Of a stretch of DNA of 10,947 bases, positions 1 to 6,136 are shown one piece after another. The position numbers were made by a program, and so were the translations under genes. Each line of letters opens with the position of its first letter. The stretch's first letter is position 1. This DNA comes from Bryobacterales bacterium. Lineage in GTDB: Bacteria > Acidobacteriota > Terriglobia > Bryobacterales > Bryobacteraceae. The notes below the pieces were generated by a model. That model ran no database searches. It worked only from the letters and a program-made list of their open reading frames with translations, and was not told the origin of the DNA. The stretch is taken from NCBI GenBank assembly GCA_003164075.1, contig PLRZ01000491.1, forward strand, positions 1,190 to 12,136, read 5' to 3'.

Positions 1-573
1 GCCGCGCTTGAGGGCGGTAGAGATGACACCGGTGCCGATTCGTTTAGTGAAGACCAGGACATCGCCGGGACGCGCGCCGGCATTGGCTTTCACGCGCGCG
101 GGATGGATGGTGCCGGTGACGGCGTACCCGAACTTGATTTCGTCGTCGGAGACGCTGTGGCCGCCCAGGATGGAGCAGCCGGCCTCGTGCATTTTTTCGG
201 CGCCGCCTTTGAGGATGGCCCGCAGATCGTCCAGGTCGCCCTTGGCGGGGTACGCCAGGATGGAGAGCGACGAAATAGGGCGTCCGCCCATGGCGTACAC
301 GTCGCTCAGGGCGTTGGCCGCGGCGATCGCGCCGAAGGTTTCGGGATCGTCGACGATGGGGGTGAAGAAGTCCACGGTCTGCACCAGGGCAAGCTCCGCC
401 GTCAGCTTGTACACGCCGGCATCGTCGGCAGTGTCAAACCCGATCAAAACGTTCTCGTCGGCCCAACGGGGCACGGTGGCCAGTACCTGGTCCAAAACCT
501 TTGGACTGAGCTTGGACGCTCAACCCGCGGCTTTCACGTGTGCCGTAAGCTTCTTCAGTGAAGTGCCATCCAT
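1..573 (-). CDS. selD: Selenide, water dikinase SelD, selenocysteine-containing, 3' end outside window
   Basis: SelD makes selenophosphate from selenide and ATP; selenophosphate is the selenium donor for selenocysteine and 2-selenouridine. Reading from ATG at 573, the protein opens MDGTSLKKLTAHVKAAG, then an in-frame UGA (codon 18), then ASKLSPKVLDQVL. The UGA sits where E. coli SelD has its catalytic Cys17, three residues before the catalytic Lys (Lys20 in E. coli, K21 here). After the UGA the frame continues as clear SelD: ADDAGVY (Mg-ATP binding, about 49-55), TVDFFTPIVDDPETFG (66-81), NALSDVYAMGG (87-97) and GGHSVSDDEIKFGYAVTG. About 191 codons are present of a usual 340-350, the rest lying beyond position 1. 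I see no strong Shine-Dalgarno. Automatic annotation would probably start it after the UGA. Family certain; Sec decoding very likely given the SECIS-like hairpin. Confidence 0.95.
490..506 (-). promoter_or_regulatory. Candidate bacterial SECIS hairpin of selD
   Basis: On the minus strand a perfect 7-bp stem GUCCAAA/UUUGGAC closes a GGU loop. The stem starts 13 nt after the UGA and the loop 20 nt after it. Bacterial SECIS elements place the apical loop roughly 16-37 nt after the UGA and carry a G in the first two loop bases; both hold here. The element lies inside the coding sequence, as bacterial SECIS elements do. Its role is to recruit SelB-GTP-Sec-tRNA. Confidence 0.7.
520..522 (-). other. 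UGA selenocysteine codon in selD
   Basis: TGA on the minus strand at 522-520, in frame with both the N-terminal SelD motif (KAAG before it) and all downstream SelD sequence. Its place equals the redox/catalytic Cys of SelD, which is known to be either Cys or Sec across bacteria. A sequencing error would have to hit exactly this residue, so Sec is the simpler reading. Confidence 0.88.
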
Positions 574-607
574 AGTTTGGCTTTGCGCTTTTACTATAAT
601 AGCGGGG
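574..607. promoter_or_regulatory. Divergent promoter between selD and the phospholipase B-like gene
   Basis: The 34-bp gap is AT-rich against its surroundings and contains ACTATAATAG (593-602), which gives a perfect TATAAT (595-600) on the plus strand and TATTAT/TATAGT on the minus strand. The plus TATAAT ends 7 nt before the ATG at 608, so transcription would start at or next to that ATG (leaderless or nearly so). On the minus strand the leader to the selD ATG would be about 10-20 nt. No convincing -35 box is seen for either direction. Confidence 0.5.
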
Positions 608-1996
608 ATGCGACGCACGTCTCTTTTCTCCGCCGCCCTTTTGCTGGCGCTGGCGTTTACGCTGGTGTCTCGTGAACCACAAACCGACCCGCGCTTGAAG
701 AAAGCATCGCGCGCGGCCGAGCGCAGCGGCTGGATTCAGGTCCACCTGGAAGGGTCGCCGGCCGAGATCGGCTTCCAGCATGGCTACCTGCTGGCGCCCG
801 AGATTCAGGACAATTACAAAGAGATTTCCACCGAGATCACGCACGACGAGAAAAAAGACTGGGCCTTCTTCCGCAAGACGGCGCAGGAGGTTTTCTGGCC
901 GCACATCGAGCCGGAGTATCGCGACGAGCTGACCGGTATTGTCGACGGGCTGAAGGCGCATGGCGGCAGCCTGGACATCTGGGACATCGTCGCCATGAAC
1001 GCGTGGCTGGAGCTGCCTTACTACGATAAGTGGCTGGATAAGAGCAAGCCTAACATCACGGCGGACCACTGCAGCGCCTTCGTGGCCACCGGTAAGTATA
1101 CTAAGGACGGCCGGGTGGTGATCGGGCACAATAACTGGACCAGTTATGCTTCGGGTGAGCGGTGGAACATTATGTTCGACATCCGGCCGGCGAGCGGCGC
1201 GCGCATTTTCATGGATGGCCAGCCCGGATTGATCCATAGCGCCGACGATTTCGGTATCAATGGCGTGGGCATCATCGTCACCGAGACCACCATCAGCGGT
1301 TTCAGCGGCTTCGATCCCCAGGGCGTGCCGGAGTTTGTACGCGCCCGTAAGGCGATGCAGTACGCCGCTACCATTGATGAGTTTGCGGCTATCATGAAGG
1401 CCGGCAACAACGGCGGCTATGCCAATAACTGGCTGGTGGCCGACAGCAAGAGCAATGAAGTGGCCAGCCTGGAGCTGGGACTCAAGAATGTGGTGCTCCA
1501 GCGCACGCGTGACGGGTACTTCGTGGGGTCGAACTTCCCTAACGATCCGAAATTGATCAAGGAAGAGACCGATTTCGACGTCAACGATAAGAGTAAGAGC
1601 GAAAATGCGCGGCACGCGCGCTGGCTGACACTGATGGAGCAATATAAGGGTAAGATCGACGTGGCCGCGGGACAGAAGTTTCTCGCCGATCATTACGATA
1701 GCTTCGAACGCAAAGCGGACCCCAGCGAGCGCAGTTTGTGCGGACATATCGACTTATCGCCGCGCGGCATGGGCACGTGGCAGGCGCCTTACGCGCCGGC
1801 GGGCGCGGTGCAGAACAAAGTGACTGACGCCGCGGGGGCCGATAAGATGTCGATGACAGCGGCGCTGGGGCATGCCTGCGGGCTGCGCTTTAAGGCGGCC
1901 GATCATCTGGCCAGGCACCCGGAATTCGCCTGGTACCAGCCGGTTCTGCACGATATGAACGCCCGCGGATGGGCCCGGTTCACGGCATCCAAGTAA
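608..1996 (+). CDS. Secreted phospholipase B-like / C45-type Ntn hydrolase
   Basis: A 462-aa protein with an N-terminal signal or anchor (MRRTSLFSAALLLALAFTLV, 1-20). The core matches the phospholipase B-like (PLBD) and peptidase C45 Ntn-hydrolase group: ADHCSAF with the likely N-terminal nucleophile Cys155, GHNNWTSY (173-180), a DDFG segment (213-216), TETTISG (225-231), a VRARKAM segment, and GGYANNWLVAD (269-279), like the SGTYNNQW motif of PLBDs. Such enzymes mature by self-cleavage before the Cys and hydrolyse amide or ester bonds; the substrate cannot be read from sequence, and a lipid or N-acyl amide is plausible. The frame is open far upstream (to position 8), but that part runs antisense through selD. 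The ATG at 608 gives a signal peptide and follows a TATAAT box, so it was chosen. Confidence 0.85.
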   Translation: MRRTSLFSAALLLALAFTLVSREPQTDPRLKKASRAAERSGWIQVHLEGSPAEIGFQHGYLLAPEIQDNYKEISTEITHDEKKDWAFFRKTAQEVFWPHIEPEYRDELTGIVDGLKAHGGSLDIWDIVAMNAWLELPYYDKWLDKSKPNITADHCSAFVATGKYTKDGRVVIGHNNWTSYASGERWNIMFDIRPASGARIFMDGQPGLIHSADDFGINGVGIIVTETTISGFSGFDPQGVPEFVRARKAMQYAATIDEFAAIMKAGNNGGYANNWLVADSKSNEVASLELGLKNVVLQRTRDGYFVGSNFPNDPKLIKEETDFDVNDKSKSENARHARWLTLMEQYKGKIDVAAGQKFLADHYDSFERKADPSERSLCGHIDLSPRGMGTWQAPYAPAGAVQNKVTDAAGADKMSMTAALGHACGLRFKAADHLARHPEFAWYQPVLHDMNARGWARFTASK

Positions 1997-2067
1997 GCGC
2001 TGCGCGGCGTCCGGCATGATGCGGAGATCTAATTCCAATAGATCCGGAGATCCTTGCTTGGTGAGTT

Positions 2068-2189
2068 GTGGGGCAGGCTTCAGCCTGCGCGGGGCTTCAG
2101 CCCCGCCCATGCCGCGAGCGATGTGAAACCCTGCGGCAGGCGGACTAAAGTCCGGGGTCCCCTCTGGGGAAGGCTGAAGCCTGCCCCAC
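2068..2189. repeat. Nested palindromic intergenic repeat (REP/MITE-like array)
   Basis: Outer arms are a perfect 19-bp inverted repeat: GTGGGGCAGGCTTCAGCCT (2068-2086) and its complement at 2171-2189. Inside lie short palindromes of one design, six-base arms around two bases: CAGGCT-TC-AGCCTG (2074-2087), GGGGCT-TC-AGCCCC (2091-2104) and CGGACT-AA-AGTCCG (2141-2154). The whole could fold into a branched hairpin. No ORF in it looks real. It lies 3' of the plus-strand hydrolase and could act as a transcript end or mRNA stabiliser, but the layered design is typical of dispersed genomic repeats. Confidence 0.75.
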
Positions 2190-2205
2190 CCAGGCTCAGA
2201 GTGAT

Positions 2206-2342
2206 GTCCGCTAAGGGTAGCCGGAACAATAATCTGGGCGCGAACCGGGGTCGGATCCGCTAAACGCAGGTATTCACCCACCCTACGGTATCCGAGTCAG
2301 CGCCAAATGTCCAGCTTGTTTATCCGGCTACCCTAAGCGAAC
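2206..2342. repeat. 137-bp element with imperfect terminal inverted repeats (MITE or IS-end remnant)
   Basis: Left arm GTCCGCTAAGGGTAGCCGGA (2206-2225) and right arm 2323-2342 are inverted repeats matching at 18 of 20 positions. Weaker similarity continues inward (AATCTGGGC on the left against AAGCTGGAC on the reverse of the right). The arms and their inward continuation resemble the ends of an insertion sequence brought together after loss of the transposase, or a non-autonomous MITE. No coding sequence lies between them. No clear target duplication is visible. Confidence 0.55.
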
Positions 2343-2352
2343 AGACACGGGG

Positions 2353-2367
2353 GCCGATCCTATCGGC
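2353..2367. terminator. Hairpin downstream of the SDR gene, possible terminator
   Basis: GCCGAT-CCT-ATCGGC is a perfect 6-bp stem with a 3-base loop, about 38 nt after the SDR stop on the minus strand. A second, looser pair GTATCG/CGATAC (2370-2375 and 2399-2404) lies between it and the stop. There is no T-run, so intrinsic termination is uncertain. Confidence 0.25.
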
Positions 2368-2404
2368 AGGTATCGCCTTTGGCATTGGCGGGTCTGACCG
2401 ATAC

Positions 2405-3142
2405 TCAGCTCATATACCAGCCGCCATTGACGTTGATGGTCTGCCCCGTGATGTAGCCATTGGTGACCAGCATGACCGCAACATCCGCCACTTCGCCCAC
2501 CGCCCCGAAGCGGCCGATGGGAATGCGCTCCGGGCGCGTGTTCAGATTGGACGTCACCATTTCCGTCTCCACCAGCGCCGGCGCGATGGAGTTTGCGGTG
2601 ATTCCCTCCTTGGCGAATCGCTGCGCATAAAAATGAGTCAGCCCGAGCATGCCGGCCTTTGACGCGGCGTAGTGCGGTCCCACCACTCCTCCCACCTGCG
2701 CAGCCACGGAAGATAGATTCACGATGCGGCCCCACTGGCGCGCACGCATCCCCGGCAGCACGGCTTGCGTCATCAGAAAACAGGACTTCAGATTGCCATC
2801 GATCAGCTCGTCCCAATCGCGCTCGGTGATTTCTTCCACTGGCTGCACACGGGCGATGCCGGCGTTATTAATGAGGATGTCGATGGGCCCCAGCCGCTCC
2901 CCGGCGGTGCGCGCCAGCCGCTCCACGCCGGTGGCCGAGGAGACATCCGCTTGCACGGTGGTCGAACGCCTCCCGAGTTGCCGGATCTCCGCCTCCACGG
3001 CTTGCGCTTCCGCCTCGCGGTGCAGATAATTGACCGCTACGTCCGCGCCCGCCTCCGCCAACGCGATGGCAATGGCCCGCCCGATCCCGCGGCTCGATCC
3101 GGTGATCAGCGCGGTTCTTCCATGCAGTGGATTCATCCCCAT
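2405..3142 (-). CDS. SDR-family oxidoreductase, FabG-like
   Basis: A 245-aa classical short-chain dehydrogenase/reductase. It has the Rossmann motif TGSSRGIG (14-21), a D66 adenine contact, NNAG (92-95), structural N117, and the catalytic set S145, Y158, K162 (YxxxK). It ends GQTINVNGGWYMS, as FabG-type proteins do. These enzymes reduce or oxidise carbonyl/hydroxyl groups with NAD(P)(H). The closest match by pattern is 3-oxoacyl-ACP reductase, but true FabG activity cannot be told from other SDR substrates, and no other fatty-acid genes are nearby. A second in-frame ATG at 3136 (MNPLHGR) is an equally good start and is preceded by GGGG; neither start has a classical Shine-Dalgarno. Confidence 0.92.
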   Translation of the reverse strand: MGMNPLHGRTALITGSSRGIGRAIAIALAEAGADVAVNYLHREAEAQAVEAEIRQLGRRSTTVQADVSSATGVERLARTAGERLGPIDILINNAGIARVQPVEEITERDWDELIDGNLKSCFLMTQAVLPGMRARQWGRIVNLSSVAAQVGGVVGPHYAASKAGMLGLTHFYAQRFAKEGITANSIAPALVETEMVTSNLNTRPERIPIGRFGAVGEVADVAVMLVTNGYITGQTINVNGGWYMS

Positions 3143-3378
3143 AAGCTTCTAGTTTGCACCTTGCGGACCAGCCCCCGCACGGTCCGTTCGCTCCAATCGC
3201 CGAAGGGCCGGTCGGTAGTGAGGTAGGGGCGCACTTTGGGGGTGCTCGGTAGCGCTTGCGAAATCAATGCGACCGTTCCGAGCCGCCCGAGGTCTTCGCT
3301 TCTTCCGGCCGCGGGTTCACCATGTAATGTGCGCTCATCGGATGCTTTTTTAAATCGCTTAGGGTAAGCTGTCGGCAT
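3133..3378 (-). CDS. Doubtful 81-aa ORF directly upstream of the SDR gene
   Basis: The frame from ATG at 3378 (MPTAYPKRFKKASDERTL...) ends in TGA at 3135-3133, forming an ATGA overlap with the SDR's second ATG (3136). The last half (KVRPYLTTDRPFGDWSERTV, then RGLVRKVQT) has a GC-rich third-position pattern like a gene; the first half does not. There is no Shine-Dalgarno and I recognise no family. It may be a gene remnant or chance. Otherwise 3143-3376 holds nothing I can name. Confidence 0.18.
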   Translation of the reverse strand: MPTAYPKRFKKASDERTLHGEPAAGRSEDLGRLGTVALISQALPSTPKVRPYLTTDRPFGDWSERTVRGLVRKVQTRSLWG

Positions 3379-3456
3379 GGCCAGAAGGAATCCGCACGCG
3401 GAGGCCGCGCCAGAGCCGATAAGCTCTCGAAAGAGCGGCTTTCGAGGATTGGACGC

Positions 3457-3573
3457 ATGGGCGGCCTCGTCAGCGGAGTCGCCCGCGCGGAAGCTCTGAC
3501 CGGCAAGCGGCGCTGCGAGATCGCCAGGAAGGCCGCTGCGGCCAGGTGGGGCCAAGGAGAAAGCGCGAAATGA
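3457..3573 (+). CDS. Small basic protein, C-terminal 'EIARKAAAARW' type, probably frameshifted upstream
   Basis: 38 aa from ATG 3457: MGGLVSGVARAEALTGKRRC, then EIARKAAAARWGQGESAK. GAGGA at 3444-3448 is a good ribosome site 8 nt before this ATG. The stop TGA overlaps the next gene's ATG (ATGA at 3570-3573), so the two are probably translationally coupled. The pattern (GRMGG...ARA..LT..RR.EIARKAAAARW) matches a common family of tiny basic proteins of unknown function that usually begin with M-x-x-x-NPHA. That beginning (MARRNPHAEA) is present at 3377, but in another frame, so the gene may have lost its original N-terminus. Confidence 0.45.
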   Translation: MGGLVSGVARAEALTGKRRCEIARKAAAARWGQGESAK

Positions 3574-3773
3574 CGAACATCCAACTGTATCTGGCGATTT
3601 GCGTCCCCGTTCTGTTCAACGGGCTGATCTTCGTCTTCGGATTCACGATGCTGCTCACGAAAGTGAACCACCTGGAGACCAGGTTCGATGCCAATTTCAA
3701 TCTGGTGGTAGGCAAGCTGATGGAGATGGGCAGCCGATTGTCGAAGGTCGAGGCGAAGCTGGGAATCGGGTAA
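3570..3773 (+). CDS. Small single-span membrane protein with coiled-coil tail
   Basis: 67 aa. Residues 5-30 (QLYLAICVPVLFNGLIFVFG...) are one strong transmembrane segment; the rest (KVNHLETRFDANFNLVVGKL, then MEMGSRLSKVEAKLGIG) has a heptad-like pattern suited to a short coiled coil. AAGGAG at 3554-3559 is a strong ribosome site 10 nt before ATG 3570, and the start overlaps the stop of the preceding small ORF. A longer start at 3546 is possible but would put the ribosome site inside the gene. Function unknown; such proteins are common next to small basic ORFs in Acidobacteria-like genomes (inference). Confidence 0.65.
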   Translation: MTNIQLYLAICVPVLFNGLIFVFGFTMLLTKVNHLETRFDANFNLVVGKLMEMGSRLSKVEAKLGIG

Positions 3774-3894
3774 AAGCCGTCTCTCCGAACGCGGTTTTCG
3801 GAATCGCGGCGAAACCATTAGCCGGTCAATACGCACCCTTCCGCGGCAGCCGGTAAGCGGCATGGCAGGAAACCGATTACAATAATCTTGCTAT

Positions 3895-4221
3895 ATGCCG
3901 CATTATCGGATCTATCGCATGAAGGATTCGCCACGGCAGCAGTTCCGCTGGGCGCCGCATCTTTCCGGTTGCGCCTCCCTCAAGCCCAAGGAGTACGAAC
4001 CGCGGGGCGAAGTCGAGGCTCGCCACGAATATGACGCGTGGGAACGCATGCGCGACTCGGGGGAGCCGATCGCCGTGGGTGACCTGCTGGAGACCGAGGA
4101 TGGCCAACTGCGCATCTGCAAATATGTCGGCTTCGAGCCGGCCCAGTGGGTACTGCCCGAGCCGAAGCACCAGGCGCCGCCGGACAACGTCACCCAGCCC
4201 GCGGAGTCCAGTGCCAGATAG
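3895..4221 (+). CDS. Conserved-looking 108-aa hypothetical protein
   Basis: A soluble protein beginning MPHYRIYRMKDSPRQQFRWA. No signal peptide or membrane span. It contains a compact centre (EYDAWERMRDSGEPIAVGDL, then LETEDGQLRICKYVGFEPAQWVLPE) that looks like a small beta fold, and a Pro-rich, disordered C-terminus. I do not recognise the family. There is no Shine-Dalgarno; an AT-rich stretch with TACAAT (3878-3883) and TAATCT (3883-3888) sits just before the ATG, so a leaderless start is possible. Its TAG stop overlaps the ribosome site of the next gene, which points to joint translation and a shared process with the zinc-ribbon protein. Positions 3774-3894 hold only this presumed promoter. 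Confidence 0.75.
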   Translation: MPHYRIYRMKDSPRQQFRWAPHLSGCASLKPKEYEPRGEVEARHEYDAWERMRDSGEPIAVGDLLETEDGQLRICKYVGFEPAQWVLPEPKHQAPPDNVTQPAESSAR

Positions 4222-4231
4222 GAGAGTTTTT

Positions 4232-4636
4232 ATGCGCGATATCCGCCTGGGCGACGATATCGACGATTTTTGCGTTCGCTGCAAACGCATCATGAATCAC
4301 GCGGTGGTTTCGGTGATCAGCGCCGCACCGGCGAAAGTGCGCTGCCGCACGTGCCATAGCGATCATGATTACCGCCACGAACAAGCCCCTCCACCGAAGG
4401 TCGATGCGCGCAAAGCGGCGCTGTTCCAGGAGGTGCTCAAGAAGGTGAACCCGGATGCCTTGGCGGTGGTGGACGCCGATGTGGAGGAAGTGCCCGAAGT
4501 TGAAATCGAGGCCGACGCCGAGGTCCTGGCGGATGTCGACGGCGAAGGGGCGGAAATGGCCGTGGAAGAGGCGCCTCCCGTGGTGATCCAGGCCCCCAAG
4601 CCAAAGGCCAAAGCCAAGGGCCGAGGCAAGAAGTAA
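4232..4636 (+). CDS. Zinc-ribbon protein with acidic and lysine-rich tail
   Basis: 134 aa. The N-terminal 50 residues carry two CxxC knuckles (C14-x2-C17 and C38-x2-C41) followed by HSDHDYRH, a typical small zinc ribbon. A helix follows (DARKAALFQEVLKKVNPDAL), then a long Glu/Asp/Val-rich low-complexity part, and finally an AKPKAKAKGRGKK-style basic end. The mixed acidic and basic tail suggests binding to RNA, DNA or ribosomes, but that is inference. AGGAGA at 4220-4225 is a good ribosome site 6 nt before ATG 4232 and overlaps the stop of the preceding gene. A longer in-frame upstream start lies inside the other gene and is rejected. Confidence 0.8.
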   Translation: MRDIRLGDDIDDFCVRCKRIMNHAVVSVISAAPAKVRCRTCHSDHDYRHEQAPPPKVDARKAALFQEVLKKVNPDALAVVDADVEEVPEVEIEADAEVLADVDGEGAEMAVEEAPPVVIQAPKPKAKAKGRGKK

Positions 4637-4648
4637 ACGGCTTCCGGC

Positions 4649-6136
4649 ATGATCAGCAGGCGCACTTTCCTGGCGGCGGCGCCGGCCGCGGTGGCAGCCT
4701 CCGCGGCGCGGAAGGTCTTGCCGCCGGAGCCATACGGCGCCGTCCCCTCGGGCCCTCAGATGGCATGGCACCACATGATCTTCACGGCCTTTCTGCACTT
4801 CACCGTCAACACCTTCACGGATAAGGAATGGGGTTATGGCGACGAGGATCCCAACATTTTCCAACCGGCCAAGTTCGATGCCGACGCGATCGCCCTCGCC
4901 TTGAAGTCGGCCGGAGCCCGCGGGTTCATTCTCACCTGCAAACACCACGACGGCTTTTGCCTTTGGCCTACTAAGACTACGGATCATTCGGTTCGCAGCA
5001 GTTCCTGGAAGGGCGGCCAGGGCGATGTGGTGGGCGATCTGGCCGATGCCGCGCGGCGCGCCGGCCTCCAGTTTGGCATTTACCTTTCGCCGTGGGACCG
5101 CAATAGCCCGCACTACGGCACGGCCCGTTATATCGATATCTACCGCCAGCAACTTACCGAACTACTTACTCAGTACGGCCCCATTTTCGAGGTGTGGCAC
5201 GATGGCGCCAACGGCGGCGACGGCTATTATGGAGGCGCCCGCGAGAAGCGCGTCATCGATAAGCGCACTTACTACGATTGGCCCAAGACGTGGGAGCTGG
5301 TGCGGGCGTTGCAGCCCCTGGCCGTGATCTTCAGCGATGTGGGTCCCGACGTTCGTTGGGTGGGCAATGAACGCGGCATCGCCGGCGACCCCTGCTGGGC
5401 GGCTTACGATCCGGTGGGCGCGGACGGCGGACCGGCGGCTCCCGGCGATGTGCGCGAGCGCGAATCGCCCACCGGCACGCGCCATGGCTCGCACTGGATG
5501 CCGGCGGAATGCGACGTCTCCATTCGCCCCGGCTGGTTCTGGCACGAAAATGAAAACGCCCGAGTCAAGACGCCGGCACAATTGATCGACCTCTTTTATA
5601 AGTCGGTGGGCCGGGGAGCGAATTTGCTGCTGAACGTCCCGCCGAACCGCGACGGCCGTCTGCAGCACGAGGACCTGGTCTCATTGCGGGGCTTTCGGAG
5701 TTACACAGACGGAACCTTCCGTGAGGACCTGGCGGTCAAAGCCAAGGTCACGGCTTCCAATATTCGCGGTAAAGACATGACCTACGGCCCGGCCAACATG
5801 GTCGCGCGCAAGCCGGGCATTGCGTGGGCCACGGACGATGAAGTGCACGTAGCGGACGCGGTATTCGAATTCCGCGGCGCCATTACGTTCAATGTGATCG
5901 CGGTCTACGAGGATATTCGCTACGGTCAACGGGTGGACGCGTTCGTAGTGGAGCGCTGGAACGGCGGGGGCTGGGAGCAGGTGGCCTCGGGCACCAGCAT
6001 TGGGCCGCGGCGATTCCTTCGTTTGGACAAGCCCGTCACCTCCACGCGTGTGCGTCTGCGCGTGACGCAGGCGTCGGCCAGCCCGGTGCTGAGTCAGTTT
6101 TCATTATTTGCCGAACCTCCCGATGCGGTCCGCTAA
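4649..6136 (+). CDS. GH29 alpha-L-fucosidase, Tat-exported
   Basis: A 495-aa glycoside hydrolase family 29 enzyme that removes L-fucose from glycans. Residues 1-20 (MISRRTFLAAAPAAVAASAA) form a Tat signal with the SRRTFL motif, so it is exported folded. The catalytic barrel shows EWGYGDEDP (60-68), CKHHDGF (97-103), SPWDRNS (147-153) and VWHDGANG (182-189), where D185 is the expected nucleophile. NLLLNVPPNRDG marks the end of the barrel. About 370-490 is a beta-rich domain like the F5/8C (discoidin, CBM32-like) modules that follow many GH29 barrels. The gene starts 12 nt after the zinc-ribbon gene without a clear ribosome site, and its end overlaps the next gene by 14 nt. Length and layout fit the plant/bacterial 1,3/1,4-fucosidase subgroup, though linkage cannot be fixed from sequence. 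Confidence 0.93.
   Translation: MISRRTFLAAAPAAVAASAARKVLPPEPYGAVPSGPQMAWHHMIFTAFLHFTVNTFTDKEWGYGDEDPNIFQPAKFDADAIALALKSAGARGFILTCKHHDGFCLWPTKTTDHSVRSSSWKGGQGDVVGDLADAARRAGLQFGIYLSPWDRNSPHYGTARYIDIYRQQLTELLTQYGPIFEVWHDGANGGDGYYGGAREKRVIDKRTYYDWPKTWELVRALQPLAVIFSDVGPDVRWVGNERGIAGDPCWAAYDPVGADGGPAAPGDVRERESPTGTRHGSHWMPAECDVSIRPGWFWHENENARVKTPAQLIDLFYKSVGRGANLLLNVPPNRDGRLQHEDLVSLRGFRSYTDGTFREDLAVKAKVTASNIRGKDMTYGPANMVARKPGIAWATDDEVHVADAVFEFRGAITFNVIAVYEDIRYGQRVDAFVVERWNGGGWEQVASGTSIGPRRFLRLDKPVTSTRVRLRVTQASASPVLSQFSLFAEPPDAVR

Noticed and set aside
520..522. UGA read as a nonsense mutation making selD a pseudogene
   Set aside because: The stop falls precisely on the known Sec/Cys position, the rest of the frame is undamaged, and a SECIS-like hairpin follows.
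8..607. N-terminal extension of the phospholipase B-like ORF by 200 residues
   Set aside because: It is antisense to clear selD sequence, shows no domain, and the signal peptide and promoter place the start at 608.
434..1747. 437-aa ORF on the minus strand
   Set aside because: It is the complement of the phospholipase B-like gene and of the selD start; no protein family is visible and it is a shadow typical of GC-rich DNA.
2068..2189. CRISPR array
   Set aside because: The repeats are inverted and of differing sequence, with no regular direct repeats and spacers, and no cas genes are present.
3264..3863. 199-aa ORF on the minus strand
   Set aside because: It is antisense to the membrane protein and small basic gene, which have ribosome sites and coupling; no family seen.
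4190..5152. 320-aa ORF on the minus strand
   Set aside because: It lies opposite the zinc-ribbon and fucosidase genes, both well supported; its sequence is low in complexity and unrecognisable.
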